Assembly (NCBI GenBank): GCA_030688605.1
Contig: JAUYJB010000090.1
Coordinates: 1 to 60,811 of the forward strand
DNA from: Hyphomicrobiales bacterium
Lineage (GTDB): Bacteria; Pseudomonadota; Alphaproteobacteria; Rhizobiales; NORP267
Direction: 5' to 3'
Length of the DNA stretch: 60,811 bases
How positions within the stretch are numbered: position 1 is the first letter of the stretch; each line of letters opens with the position of its first letter. Shown here one piece after another: positions 26,387-35,326 of the stretch. The translations under genes and the position numbers were made by a program. Below the pieces are notes generated by a model. That model saw only the letters and a program-made list of their open reading frames with translations. It was not told the DNA's origin and made no database searches.

Positions 26387-27607
26387 CTAGCGCTCGATCA
26401 CGGTGGTCGGCGTCTTGGTCAAGATTTCCGGCCCGTTGGGGCCGAGCAGCACCGTGTTCGACAGGAAGTAATCGCCGCGCCCGGTGTTCATCAGCCAGGA
26501 CATCATGTGCACGCTCATCCCCGTGCGGATCTCAAGGTCGCTGCCGTCGCGTAGGCCGGACGCCTTGTTGCCGCCCATCCACGACGGCGGAAAGCCGATG
26601 CCGACGAAATAGCCGCAATGGTGGCGCCGGTATTCCGGCAGGCCGGCGGCGTCGACCACGCTCTGCCACGCCCGGTAGACGTCCTTGGCGAGCGCGCCCG
26701 GCTGAAACGCGGCGACCGCGGCGGCGAAGGCCTCGCGGCAGACCTGGGCCATGGCGACGCTTTCGGCCGGCGCGGGCCCGACGAAGACGAGCCGGCCAAG
26801 CGGCGCGTGGTAGCGCCTGAAGCAGCCCGACAGCTCGAGGAAGACGACATCGCCGCTCTGGCACTCGCCGTCGCCCCAGCTGGTGTGCTCCTCGCCGAGA
26901 CGCGCGGTGGAGCGGATGAACGGCCCGAAGCCCGGAAACGTGCCGCCGGCCTGGATCAGCGCCCGATGGCACTCCGCCGCAACGTCGCGCTCGCGCGCCC
27001 CGTCGCGGATGGCGTCTATGGCCGCCAGCATGGCCGCGTCGGAGATGACCGCCGCCTGGCGCATGAAGCTCTGCTCGAGCGGGCTTTTGATCAGCCTCGC
27101 CTCGTCGAGCCAGCCGGACATGTCGATCCACTCGGATTTGTCGAGCCGCGCGAACAGACCCTCGGCCAGACCGTAGGGCAGGCCCGCCGACCATTTCTCC
27201 AGGCCGATCCGCCGCCGGCCCTCGGTCTGCTCCTCGATCATGTCGGCCACCGCGTCGGCCGCCGCATCGGTGCGGGCGCGGGCGTGCGGGCTGTCCTGCA
27301 GGAGCTTGACGACCACGTCGGCGGCGGTCTCGCTGTCCTCGTGGCCGTGAAAGGCGACGTTGCGGACCTGGTTGGCGACGGTGACCCGCTCCATGCGCCG
27401 CGTCACCAGAAACATTTCGCCGTCGGCGGGAACGATCAGCGTATGCGGCGCGAAATAGCCCCAATGGTCGAGGCCGGTGAGATAATAGATGTTCTCCGGC
27501 GTCGATATCAGACAGAGGTCGAGATCGTGCGCCGCCATCCGCTCGCGCAGCCTGCCGAGGCGCGTCCGATATTCCTTCTCCGTGAAGTCGAAAACGCCGG
27601 CGGTCAT
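26387..27607 (-). CDS. M24 (creatinase/aminopeptidase P-fold) hydrolase without metal ligands
   Basis: 406 residues: an N-terminal creatinase-like domain (NIYYLTGLDHWGYF at about 39-52) and a C-terminal pita-bread domain. The five metal ligands of true M24 peptidases (D, D, H, E, E) are mostly gone: the first Asp is E258 in FLELSG, the second region is RRYHAPLGR, and both Glu sites are changed (SVHMMSW near 365-371 and LSNTVLLG near 382-389). This resembles creatinase and ectoine-hydrolase relatives (EutD/DoeA), which cleave small C-N bonds in amino-acid derivatives. It is the last gene of the run holding the Ehu-like transporter, GS-like ligase and two dehydrogenases, though a hairpin separates it from them. 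Confidence 0.88.
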   Translation of the reverse strand: MTAGVFDFTEKEYRTRLGRLRERMAAHDLDLCLISTPENIYYLTGLDHWGYFAPHTLIVPADGEMFLVTRRMERVTVANQVRNVAFHGHEDSETAADVVVKLLQDSPHARARTDAAADAVADMIEEQTEGRRRIGLEKWSAGLPYGLAEGLFARLDKSEWIDMSGWLDEARLIKSPLEQSFMRQAAVISDAAMLAAIDAIRDGARERDVAAECHRALIQAGGTFPGFGPFIRSTARLGEEHTSWGDGECQSGDVVFLELSGCFRRYHAPLGRLVFVGPAPAESVAMAQVCREAFAAAVAAFQPGALAKDVYRAWQSVVDAAGLPEYRRHHCGYFVGIGFPPSWMGGNKASGLRDGSDLEIRTGMSVHMMSWLMNTGRGDYFLSNTVLLGPNGPEILTKTPTTVIER

Positions 27608-27680
27608 GAGACGATCTCCCGGTTGGCGAAGATCATCGAGACTAGATCATGATCCGGTGAGGCGAAACCGCCGCCTGGGG

Positions 27681-27703
27681 CGGGCCGGCGAGGCGCCGGC
27701 CCG
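27681..27703. terminator. Strong hairpin after the Ehu-like ATPase gene
   Basis: A perfect 10-bp stem (CGGGCCGGCG / CGCCGGCCCG) with a 3-base loop starts a few bases beyond the ATPase stop codon. No U-tract follows on the minus strand, so it may end transcription only partly, or protect the 3' end of the transporter mRNA, before the M24 hydrolase gene. Confidence 0.4.
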
Positions 27704-27709
27704 CGCGCG

Positions 27710-28501
27710 TCATCGCGCCTCGAGCACGGCGCTGAGGAACTGGCGGGTGCGTTCGTTCTCGGCGTTGGTGAAGATCCGAGCCGGCGTCCCCTCCTCGGCG
27801 ATCTTGCCCTCGTAGAAAAAGCACACCCGGTCCGCGAACTCCTTGGCGAAGCCCATCTCGTGGGTGACCATCAGCATGGTCAGGTCGTGCTTTTCGCCGA
27901 GCCGTCGGATGACGTTCAGCACCTCGCCGACGAGCTCCGGGTCGAGCGCCGAGGTCACCTCGTCGAACAGCATGATCTTGGGCCGCATGGCGAGCGCCCG
28001 AGCGATGGCGACGCGCTGCTGCTGGCCGCCGGAGAGCTGGCCCGGATAGTGATCGAGCTTGTCGCTGAGGCCGACCATCTCCAACAGTTCGGCGCCGCGC
28101 TCTTGCGCCTGCTTCCTGGAGAGACGCAGAACCGGCAGCGGCGCTTCCATGCAGGTCTTCAGCGCCGTGATGTGCGGGAACAGGTTGAAGTGCTGGAACA
28201 CCATGACGATCTTGCCGCGCACCCGCCGCAGGTGGCGGGTGTCGGCGGGCACCAGCTCGCCGTTCTTGCGCATGTGGGTGAGCGGCTCGCCGTCGACCCA
28301 GATGACGCCGCCGTCGATGCGCTCCAGCGTCATCAGCATGCGCAGCACGGTGGTCTTGCCGGAGCCCGACGGGCCGATGACCGCCACCTTCTCGTTGCGG
28401 GCGACCTCGAGATCGAGCTCGTCGAGGACGACAAGCTCGCCGTAGCGCTTGGTCACCTTGTCGAAGCGGACCATGGGTTCGGAGGATTTCTTGGCCGCCA
28501 T
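27710..28501 (-). CDS. ehuA: Polar amino-acid/ectoine ABC transporter ATPase (EhuA-like)
   Basis: ATPase of 263 residues with Walker A GPSGSGKT (43-50), Q-loop [13 protein letters not shown], signature [15 protein letters not shown], Walker [15 protein letters not shown] and H-loop [16 protein letters not shown], all in the form typical of polar amino-acid importers (GlnQ/HisP/EhuA). A stretch of about 14 residues ([14 protein letters not shown]) after the first strand set is characteristic of the Ehu branch. Four bases separate it from the permease gene. Energises uptake by the two permeases and binding protein encoded just upstream. Confidence 0.92.
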   Translation of the reverse strand: MAAKKSSEPMVRFDKVTKRYGELVVLDELDLEVARNEKVAVIGPSGSGKTTVLRMLMTLERIDGGVIWVDGEPLTHMRKNGELVPADTRHLRRVRGKIVMVFQHFNLFPHITALKTCMEAPLPVLRLSRKQAQERGAELLEMVGLSDKLDHYPGQLSGGQQQRVAIARALAMRPKIMLFDEVTSALDPELVGEVLNVIRRLGEKHDLTMLMVTHEMGFAKEFADRVCFFYEGKIAEEGTPARIFTNAENERTRQFLSAVLEAR

Positions 28502-28504
28502 TGT

Positions 28505-29164
28505 CTATCTCCCGCGTCTGTTGAGATGGGCCTCGACCCGGCGCACCAGCCAGGCGGAGATCAGGCTGAACACCAGGAAGAACAGGCCGACGAGCGTGAT
28601 CGGCTCGATGTAGCGGAAATACTCGGAGCCCAGGATCTTCGCCGTCTGCATCAGCTCGAGCACGGCGATCGCGGACAGAAGCGGGGTCTCCTTGAACAGC
28701 GCCACAAGATAGTTGCCGAGAGCCGGCACCACCGGCGGGATCGCCTGGGGGATGATGATGTCGCGGAAGGTGACGACGGGGCTCAGATTGAGCGCAATCG
28801 AGGCCTCCCACTGGCCCTTGGGGATGTTGTCGAGGCCCGCCCTGTAGACTTCCGAGCAGTAGCAGCCGTAATGCAGCCCGAGCGCCATGACGCCAGCGGT
28901 CATGGCGCCGAGCACGATGCCGAATTCCGGCAGCACGAAGTAGAGGAAGAAGATCTGGATGAGCAGCGGCGTGGAGCGGACGAACTCGATGACGGCGACC
29001 GCCGTCCAGGAGACCCAGACCGTCGGCGACATCCGCATGATCGCCAGCACAAGGCCCAGGGTCGCCGCCAGCGCGAAGCCGAGAAGCGTCGCCTCGATGG
29101 TGACGATCGATGCCTGGGCGAGGATCGGCAGAATCTCGGCCGTATAGCTCCAGTCCCAGAACAT
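28505..29164 (-). CDS. ehuD: Polar amino-acid/ectoine ABC transporter permease (EhuD-like)
   Basis: Inner-membrane protein of 219 residues with five hydrophobic segments and the His/Glu/Gln/Arg/opine permease signature: EFVRSTPLLIQIFFLYFVLP early and the GQWEASIALNLSPVVTFRDI loop that contacts the ATPase. It forms a heterodimer with the neighbouring permease. Its ATG overlaps the previous gene's stop codon by one base (TGATG). The EAA-loop sequence and pairing fit EhuD. Confidence 0.92.
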   Translation of the reverse strand: MFWDWSYTAEILPILAQASIVTIEATLLGFALAATLGLVLAIMRMSPTVWVSWTAVAVIEFVRSTPLLIQIFFLYFVLPEFGIVLGAMTAGVMALGLHYGCYCSEVYRAGLDNIPKGQWEASIALNLSPVVTFRDIIIPQAIPPVVPALGNYLVALFKETPLLSAIAVLELMQTAKILGSEYFRYIEPITLVGLFFLVFSLISAWLVRRVEAHLNRRGR

Positions 29165-29892
29165 CAGTGCACCCTGCCGCGCGCCAGGCCCCGCGCGGCC
29201 CTGCGCTCGACCCCGCGCATGGCAAAGGTGACGATCAGCGAGATGGCGAAATAGATCACCAGCACGATGGTGAAGATCTCGACGGTGCGCAGCGTCGTCT
29301 GGTTCATCTGCTGCGCCTTGAAGGTGAGATCGGAGATGGTGATCAGCGACACCAGCGCGGTCGACTTGAGAAGCTCGATGAATAGATTGCCCCAGGGCGG
29401 GATCATGGCGACGAAGGCCTGCGGGAAGATGATCCGGCGCAGCGCCGTCATGCGCGGCATGTTGAGCGCGATGGTCGCCTCCCACTGGCCCCTGGGCACC
29501 GCCTGCAGGGCGCCGCGCACCACCTCCGCGCCATAGGCGCCCACATTGAGGCCGAGCGCCAGCACCGCCACCGTCAGCGGCTCCAGCGTGACGCCGAAAT
29601 GCGGCAGGACGAAAAACAGCCAGAAAAGCTGGACCAGGGCGGAGGTGCCGCGGAACGTCTCGATATAGGCGATGGACAGCCAGCGCAGCGGCCAGGGCCC
29701 GTACATCTTGGCAAGCGCGGCGATGAGCCCCATCGCCACCGCGAGCGCGCAGCCGCCAAGCGTGATCTCGACCGTGATCACCGCGCCTTCGAGCAGCCCC
29801 GGTATGAACTCTTTGAAGCCGGCGAAACTGGCGACCGCGAGGCCGGCCGTGAACGCAATGATGACCAGCGGGACCGCGTGGCGGAGGTTCAT
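29164..29892 (-). CDS. ehuC: Polar amino-acid/ectoine ABC transporter permease (EhuC-like)
   Basis: Inner-membrane protein of 242 residues, five to six hydrophobic segments, with the polar amino-acid permease signature ETFRGTSALVQLFWLFFVLP and ATPase-contact loop GQWEATIALNMPRMTALRRI. Typical of EhuC. It follows the binding-protein gene after a gap of about 100 bases that contains an imperfect GC-rich hairpin (about 29931-29966), a usual place for a structure that raises binding protein over permease. The C-terminal tail is short and basic. Confidence 0.92.
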   Translation of the reverse strand: MNLRHAVPLVIIAFTAGLAVASFAGFKEFIPGLLEGAVITVEITLGGCALAVAMGLIAALAKMYGPWPLRWLSIAYIETFRGTSALVQLFWLFFVLPHFGVTLEPLTVAVLALGLNVGAYGAEVVRGALQAVPRGQWEATIALNMPRMTALRRIIFPQAFVAMIPPWGNLFIELLKSTALVSLITISDLTFKAQQMNQTTLRTVEIFTIVLVIYFAISLIVTFAMRGVERRAARGLARGRVH

Positions 29893-29995
29893 GCCCCTTG
29901 CCCCCCTTTGCCGTCACTCTGACGCGGGGCCTCCCCCGGGGCGCCGCCGCGCGCCCGGAGGAGGGTCATTGCTTGCGCTCAGCGCGGCGGACCGC

Positions 29996-30868
29996 TCACA
30001 TGCCGCCGCACAGCTCCGCCATGGTCTTGTTCGGCAGATAGCCCTTGCCGAAGCCGAAGGGCGTGACCAGCTCGATGTGCTCGTCTGAGCCGAGGAAGGC
30101 CTTGAGGTGCTTGTTGAATTCCTCGAACAGCGCCTGGTTCTCCTTGCGGAAGCCGAAGCCGCCGTGCCCCTTCACGGATTGGCCCGCGACCATGCCGAAG
30201 GGCTCGGTCGATTCAACGCCGTCGCCCTTCTCGGCGAGGTTGGCGATCGACAGGGCGGTCAGGGCGGCGGCGTCGGCGCGGCCGGCCTGCACGGCCTTGA
30301 GCAGGCTCGACTGGTCGGGCAGCACCACGAGCTGGGACGGGTCGACGCCCGCCTCCTTGGCGTAACCGGATTCAACGGCGCCCGCCATCACCGCGAGCTT
30401 CAGGCCGGCGTTCTTGGCGACCGTCGAATAATCCATGATGTTCTTGGGGTTGCCGGCCTTGACCAGGAACGCCTGACCGATGCCGTAGGAGGGCTCGGAA
30501 AACTGGATCTCCTCGCACCGTTGCGGGTTGATGAACATCCCGGCGGCGATGATGTCGAAGCGGCCGGCCTTGAGGCCCGGGATCAGCGAGCCGAACTCGG
30601 TGAGCACGCCGTCGACCTGGGCGATGCCCATCTTGGCGAGCACCGCCTTGGCGACCTCCGGCGCTTCGCCGGTGAGCTTGCCGGCCGGCGTCGCGTAGCC
30701 GAACGGCGCCTCGTTGGCGAAGCCGACGCGGATATAGCCTTGCGCCTCGATCCGTTCCAGCGTGGTCTGGGCGCTTGCCGGGGACAGGTCCGTCGCCAAC
30801 AGGGCGAACGCCCCGAGCGCCGACAAAGCCGCTACGGCGAAATGCCGGCGGGTGAATTGAAAGAACAT
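29996..30868 (-). CDS. ehuB: Ectoine/hydroxyectoine-type ABC transporter binding protein (EhuB-like)
   Basis: Periplasmic protein of 290 residues. The N-terminus (TRRHFAVAALSALGAFALLA) is Tat-like, ending ASAQ. The mature start GYIRVGFANEAPFGYATPAG and the GKLTGEAPEVAKAVLAKMG segment agree closely with what I know of EhuB, the ectoine-binding protein of rhizobia. Next are DIIAAGMFINPQRCEEIQFS and a C-terminal KGYLPNKTM. EhuB serves osmolyte uptake or use of ectoine as nutrient, but here the gene sits with a GS-like ligase and two dehydrogenases and no doeB/eutBCE, so the ligand could be a different zwitterion or amino alcohol. Strong GGGAGG ribosome site. Confidence 0.85.
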   Translation of the reverse strand: MFFQFTRRHFAVAALSALGAFALLATDLSPASAQTTLERIEAQGYIRVGFANEAPFGYATPAGKLTGEAPEVAKAVLAKMGIAQVDGVLTEFGSLIPGLKAGRFDIIAAGMFINPQRCEEIQFSEPSYGIGQAFLVKAGNPKNIMDYSTVAKNAGLKLAVMAGAVESGYAKEAGVDPSQLVVLPDQSSLLKAVQAGRADAAALTALSIANLAEKGDGVESTEPFGMVAGQSVKGHGGFGFRKENQALFEEFNKHLKAFLGSDEHIELVTPFGFGKGYLPNKTMAELCGGM

Positions 30869-31119
30869 GGTGAGCCTCCCATCGGACGGTTCGTGGACTG
30901 GTTTTCAGCAGCGAGCAGGCCGGCGAAGAAACAACACGACCCGCCAGCCGGACGGGAAAAACGCTCTCCCGAGCGCCCATCCAGGCTGCGGTGTTAAGGG
31001 CAGCAGCCTAGCAACCCCACCCGGCGAATGCAAATTTGGACCGGAATCAGGCGGTTTTTCCCTGCGGCGCTTATCGTTCCGAGCCTGCGGGCGATCTCAG
31101 GGGAGGCCCGATTGGCAGG

Positions 31120-32268
31120 TCAGATGCACTCTTCGAGCAGCGTCTTGGCGGAATCGAGAGTCAGCTTTACCGGATTGCCTCCGGCGCTGGGATCCTCGAT
31201 GGCCATGGCCGCCAATTCGTCGATGCGGTCATCGCCGACGCCGAGATCGCGCAGCTTGTCCGGCACGCCGAGCTTGGCGCGCAGACCGAGCACGAAATCG
31301 TAGAACCCGTCGAAGCCGCCGGCGATGCCGAGATAGGCGGCAGCCGCCGCGAGCCGGTCTTCGATGGCTGGGCGATTGAACCGCAGAACCGGCGGGATCA
31401 CCACGGCGTTGGTGGTGCCGTGATGGGTGTTGTAGAGGGCGCCGACCGGGTGGGAGAGCGCATGCACCGCGCCGAGCCCCTTCTGGAAGGCGGTCGCACC
31501 CATGGCCGCGGCGCTCATCATATGGGCGCGGGCTTCGATGTCGCCGCCGTCGGCAAAGACCCTGGGCAGGTTCTCCTTGACCAGCCGCATCCCCTCGAGC
31601 GCGATCCCCTGGCTCATCGGATGATAGAAGGGCGATGAGTAGGCCTCCAGGCAATGGGCGAAGGCGTCCATGCCGGTGCCGACGGTGATCGCTTTCGGCA
31701 TGCCGACCGTTAGCTCCGGGTCGCAGATGACCACCGAGGGCATGATCTTCGGATGAAAGATGATCTTCTTCACATGTGTCCGGGAGTTCGTCACGACGCC
31801 GGCGCGGCCGACCTCGGAGCCGGTGCCGGCGGTGGTCGGCACGGCGACGCTGGGGAAGATCGCGTCGGCATCCGCTCGCGTCCACCAGTCGCCGATATCC
31901 TCGAAATCCCATACCGGCCGCGTCTGGCCGGCCATGAACGCCACCAGCTTGCCGAGATCGAGCGCCGAGCCGCCGCCGAACGCGATCACCCCGTCATGGC
32001 GGCCGGCCTTGAAGGCCGCGACGCCGGCGTCGAGATTGTTGTCGGTCGGGTTCGGATCGACATCCGAGAATATGGCGCGGCCGAGGCCCGCGGCATCGAG
32101 GATGTCGAGGGCGTTTTTCGTGATCGGCAGGTTGGCGAGCCCCTTGTCGGTGACGAGAAGCGGGCGGGCGATCCCCGCCGCCGCGCACGCTTCGGCAAGC
32201 TCCTTGATGCGGCCTGCGCCGAAGCGGATGGCGGTCGGATAGCTCCAGTTTGCGGTCGGTGCGGTCAT
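31120..32268 (-). CDS. Iron-containing alcohol dehydrogenase
   Basis: 382 residues of the group III (Fe-type) alcohol dehydrogenases. The NAD-binding GGGSALDLGK motif is near residue 98, and metal ligands are in TVGTGMDAFAHCLEAY and ALSHPVGALYNTHHGTTN. The first ligand, usually Asp, lies in the GTEV-like TTAGTGSEV region. Such enzymes interconvert alcohols and aldehydes with NAD. It lies 26 bases downstream of an aldehyde dehydrogenase gene, so the pair should oxidise an alcohol to the acid. Ribosome site AGGA is present. Substrate probably an amino alcohol or its gamma-glutamyl form, by context. Confidence 0.94.
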   Translation of the reverse strand: MTAPTANWSYPTAIRFGAGRIKELAEACAAAGIARPLLVTDKGLANLPITKNALDILDAAGLGRAIFSDVDPNPTDNNLDAGVAAFKAGRHDGVIAFGGGSALDLGKLVAFMAGQTRPVWDFEDIGDWWTRADADAIFPSVAVPTTAGTGSEVGRAGVVTNSRTHVKKIIFHPKIMPSVVICDPELTVGMPKAITVGTGMDAFAHCLEAYSSPFYHPMSQGIALEGMRLVKENLPRVFADGGDIEARAHMMSAAAMGATAFQKGLGAVHALSHPVGALYNTHHGTTNAVVIPPVLRFNRPAIEDRLAAAAAYLGIAGGFDGFYDFVLGLRAKLGVPDKLRDLGVGDDRIDELAAMAIEDPSAGGNPVKLTLDSAKTLLEECI

Positions 32269-32294
32269 TTCGATGTCCTGAATAGCGAAGCCGG

Positions 32295-33677
32295 CTAAAC
32301 TTCGCGCAGATGGTAGCTTTTCGGCTGGGTCAGCGCCTCATAGCCGTATTTCGACAGGGTGGCGCCGCGGCCGGTATCCTTGACGCCGGTCCAGACGAGA
32401 TAGGGGTCGAGATAGTCGCAGCGGTTCATGTAGACCGTGCCAGTCTCGATCTCAGCGCCGATCGCCGCGGCGCGATCCATATCGGCGGTCCAGACCGAAG
32501 CCGTCAATCCGTAGGGGCTGTCGTTCATCAGGGCGATGGCCTCCTCGTCGCCTCGCACCTTCATGATGCCGACGACCGGGCCGAAGCTTTCCTCGCGCAT
32601 GACCAGCATCTGATGATTGACGCCGGTCAGCACTTCCGGGGCCAGATAAGGGGAGCCTTCCTTGTCGTTTGCAATCTTCATGTTGACGAGCGGCGTTGCT
32701 CCCTTGCGCACGGCCTCGGCGGTATGGGCGCGAACCGTGTCGGCGAAGGACCCGCGTGCCATCGGGCCGAGGGTCGTTGCTGCGTCGAGCGGGTTGCCGA
32801 CCACGTATTTGTTGGTCAGGTCGACGAAACCGTCGACGAAGTTGTCAAAGACCCGCTCATCGACATAGATCCGCTCGACGCCGCAGCAGCACTGGCCGGA
32901 ATTGTAAAAAGTGCCGTCGACGAGGCCGGCGATCGCATGGTCGAGCTTGGCGTCGGCCAGGACGTAGGCGGGGTCCTTGCCGCCGAGCTCCAAGCCGAGC
33001 GAGGCGAATGTCCCGGCCGCGGACCGCTCGACGGTCTTGCCGCCGGACACCGAGCCGGTGAAATTGACGTGGTCGATCTTGCCCGACCCGATCAGTCTTT
33101 CGGTCTGTTCATGCGAAAGCACAAGATTGCGGAACAACCCCTTCGGCAGGCTTGCCTTTTCGAAAGCTTTGGCGAAGCGCTCGCCGACGAGGAGCGTCTG
33201 GCTGGCGTGTTTCAGGATCACCGCATTGCCGGCGATGAGGCCGGGGGCGATGGAGTTCACCGCCGTCAGGTAGGGATAGTTCCACGGCGCTATGACGAGC
33301 ACGAGGCCGAGCGGCTCGCGGGCGACATAACGGCGGAAGCCGGGCTTTTCCGGCGGGACATATGGCTTTAGCGCATCCTCGGCGATCTCGACCATGGCCC
33401 GCACCCGCTCCTCCACGCCGCCCTTTTCGCCGCCATAGCGCACCGGCCGGCCCATCTGCCAGGCAAGCTCGGTGACGATGTCGTCATTCATGGCAATCAG
33501 AGCGTCGAGGACGGCGAGCACGTATCGGCTGCGCTCGGCGATCGGGACGTTCTTCCATTCCGCCTGCGCGGCACGGGCTGCGCTGACGGCTGCATCGACT
33601 TCGGCGTCGGCGGCGACCGGCCGCTCGGCATAGACCGAGCCGTCGATCGGCGAGATGATTTTCACGTTTTTAGACAC
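32295..33677 (-). CDS. Aldehyde dehydrogenase
   Basis: NAD(P)-dependent aldehyde dehydrogenase of 460 residues, slightly shorter than the usual 480-500. Key elements: VIAPWNYPYLTAVNSIAPGL with the oxyanion Asn, NFTGSVSGGKTV for the cofactor, the general-base Glu in GLELGGKDP, and the catalytic cysteine in NSGQCCCGVERI (three adjacent cysteines; the last two are unusual). MREESFGPVVGI is intact. Start is GTG with GGAGCGAAGAG upstream. Gene order GS-like ligase, this enzyme, Fe-alcohol dehydrogenase with gaps under 30 bases indicates one operon. Confidence 0.95.
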   Translation of the reverse strand: MSKNVKIISPIDGSVYAERPVAADAEVDAAVSAARAAQAEWKNVPIAERSRYVLAVLDALIAMNDDIVTELAWQMGRPVRYGGEKGGVEERVRAMVEIAEDALKPYVPPEKPGFRRYVAREPLGLVLVIAPWNYPYLTAVNSIAPGLIAGNAVILKHASQTLLVGERFAKAFEKASLPKGLFRNLVLSHEQTERLIGSGKIDHVNFTGSVSGGKTVERSAAGTFASLGLELGGKDPAYVLADAKLDHAIAGLVDGTFYNSGQCCCGVERIYVDERVFDNFVDGFVDLTNKYVVGNPLDAATTLGPMARGSFADTVRAHTAEAVRKGATPLVNMKIANDKEGSPYLAPEVLTGVNHQMLVMREESFGPVVGIMKVRGDEEAIALMNDSPYGLTASVWTADMDRAAAIGAEIETGTVYMNRCDYLDPYLVWTGVKDTGRGATLSKYGYEALTQPKSYHLREV

Positions 33678-33696
33678 GGCTCTTCGCTCCTGCCGG

Positions 33697-35079
33697 TCAA
33701 TACCGTTCGAAGCCCCGTTTCAGCTCCCAGTCGGTGACCCGGCGATCATATTCAAACTGTTCCCATTCAGCGGTGTGGACATAGTGGTCGATCACGTCGT
33801 CGCCAAAGGCTGAGCGCAGCATTTTCGACCTGTCCATGAGCCTCATCGCCTCACGAAGCGTTTTCGGAATGTCGCGCAAGCGCCTGCCGGAATAGGCGTC
33901 GCCGACAAACGGGGCGCCCAGCTCCAAGTCTTCCTCGATCCCCGCGAGGCCGGCCGCCAGAAGCGCGGCAAAGGCGAGATAGGGGTTGAGGTCGGCGCCG
34001 CCGATGCGGCACTCGCTGCGGACCGATTTGGAGCCCTCACCGACGAGCCGGAAACCGGCGGTGCGGTTGTCGCGGCTCCAGATCGCCTTGGTCGGCGCGA
34101 AGGTGGCGACCTGGAAGCGCTTGTAGGAATTGATATAAGGCGCCAGGAACCAGGTGATGTCACCGGCATATTTGATCTGCCCCGCCATGAACTGGCGCAT
34201 CAGCTTCGACATGCCGAACTCGGCCTTCGGATCGAAGAACAGGGACTTTTTGCCGGCCTTGTCCCAGAGCGATGCGTGGACATGGGAGGAGGAGCCGGCG
34301 AGACGGTAGTCCCACTTGGCCATGAAGGTCACGGCCTTGCCCTTCAGGTGAGCGATCTCCTTGATTCCGTTTTTCAGGATCGCGTGGTGGTCGGCCATGG
34401 TCAGGGCATCGTCGTAGCGGACGTTGATCTCCTCCTGGCCGGGCCCCCATTCGCCCTTTGAATTCTCGACCGGTATGCCGGCGGCGTTGAGCCCGGTGCG
34501 GATCGCCCGCATCACATCCTCCTCCTTGGTCGTCTGGAAGATGTGATAGTCCTCGATATAGTGCCCGGCGGTCGCCAGATCTGCGTAGTGCTTCTGCCGG
34601 ATCGCCTCGTAATCCTCGTCGAAAAGATAGAACTCCAACTCCGAGGCCATGAAGGCCCTCATGTCGTTCTCGGCAAGCCGCGCGATCTGCCGCTTCAGGA
34701 TCGCCCGCGGGCTGTGCGGCACGTCCCGCTGCGTGTGATGGTCGAGCACGTCGCACAGGACGAGCGCCGTGGCTTCGAGCCAGGGAATGCGCCTGAGCGT
34801 CGCCATGTCGGGCTTGATGACGAAGTCGCCATAGCCCTTCCGCCAATTCGCCGCCGCGTAGCCCGGCACCGGCTCCATGTCGATATCGTTGGCGAGGAGA
34901 TAGTCGCAGCCGTGGGTTGCCTCGTGCGCCTCATCGACGAAATATTCGCCCTGGCAGCGCTTGCCGATCAGCCGCCCCTGCATGTCGACCATGCAAACGA
35001 GTACGGTGTCGATCTCGCCCGACGTCACGGCTTTTCTCAGTTCGTCGAGTGTCAAGATACCTGCCATCTGGACCGCCAT
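33697..35079 (-). CDS. Glutamine synthetase-like gamma-glutamyl ligase (GlnT/PuuA type)
   Basis: About 460 residues with the glutamine synthetase fold: N-terminal beta-grasp, then catalytic barrel with ASELEFYLFD (metal Glu), GPGQEEINVRY, GSSSHVHASLWD (ATP/glutamate loop) and NRTAGFRLVGEGSKSVRSEC. The adenylylation Tyr region of housekeeping GlnA is absent. Relatives such as PuuA, and GS-like enzymes for ethanolamine or isopropylamine, attach glutamate to amines as a first catabolic step. It leads an operon with aldehyde and alcohol dehydrogenases and an amino-acid-type importer, which fits that role. Start is uncertain between ATGs at 35079 and 35067; neither has a clear ribosome site. Confidence 0.9.
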   Translation of the reverse strand: MAVQMAGILTLDELRKAVTSGEIDTVLVCMVDMQGRLIGKRCQGEYFVDEAHEATHGCDYLLANDIDMEPVPGYAAANWRKGYGDFVIKPDMATLRRIPWLEATALVLCDVLDHHTQRDVPHSPRAILKRQIARLAENDMRAFMASELEFYLFDEDYEAIRQKHYADLATAGHYIEDYHIFQTTKEEDVMRAIRTGLNAAGIPVENSKGEWGPGQEEINVRYDDALTMADHHAILKNGIKEIAHLKGKAVTFMAKWDYRLAGSSSHVHASLWDKAGKKSLFFDPKAEFGMSKLMRQFMAGQIKYAGDITWFLAPYINSYKRFQVATFAPTKAIWSRDNRTAGFRLVGEGSKSVRSECRIGGADLNPYLAFAALLAAGLAGIEEDLELGAPFVGDAYSGRRLRDIPKTLREAMRLMDRSKMLRSAFGDDVIDHYVHTAEWEQFEYDRRVTDWELKRGFERY

Positions 35080-35224
35080 TCTGACTTTGATCGTGAAGGG
35101 GAGCGGCCACACGAGGGCCGAACCGGATGCGGCCTTTATCTCTTGAAGTTGCCCTAGAACCGTCCTTTACGCCCGCCGCAATCTGCCTCCAATAGGTCTT
35201 GTCGTCTCACTGTCGGCCGCATCT

Positions 35225-35248
35225 TCCCCGGGGGTATCCCCCCGGGGA
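35225..35248. terminator. Stable hairpin between the TRAP operon and the GS-like operon
   Basis: A 10-bp GC-rich stem (TCCCCGGGGG / CCCCCGGGGA) around a TATC tetraloop lies about 80 bases beyond the dctP stop. It could end TRAP transcripts arriving on the minus strand. No U-tract is visible, so this is a structural guess. Confidence 0.4.
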
Positions 35249-35326
35249 TAGTTAATGAAATCAGCCTTCTATCGGCATTTCTTTAAGCTTCAGGAAGGCA
35301 TTCATGCCGCACTGAATCGGTGCCAA

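Noticed and set aside
26387-30868. Assigning the Ehu-like transporter and M24 hydrolase as a complete ectoine-degradation operon
   Set aside because: The other ectoine genes (deacetylase, transaminase, AsnC/GntR regulator) are absent, and the GS-like ligase and dehydrogenases point to another substrate; only family resemblance is claimed.
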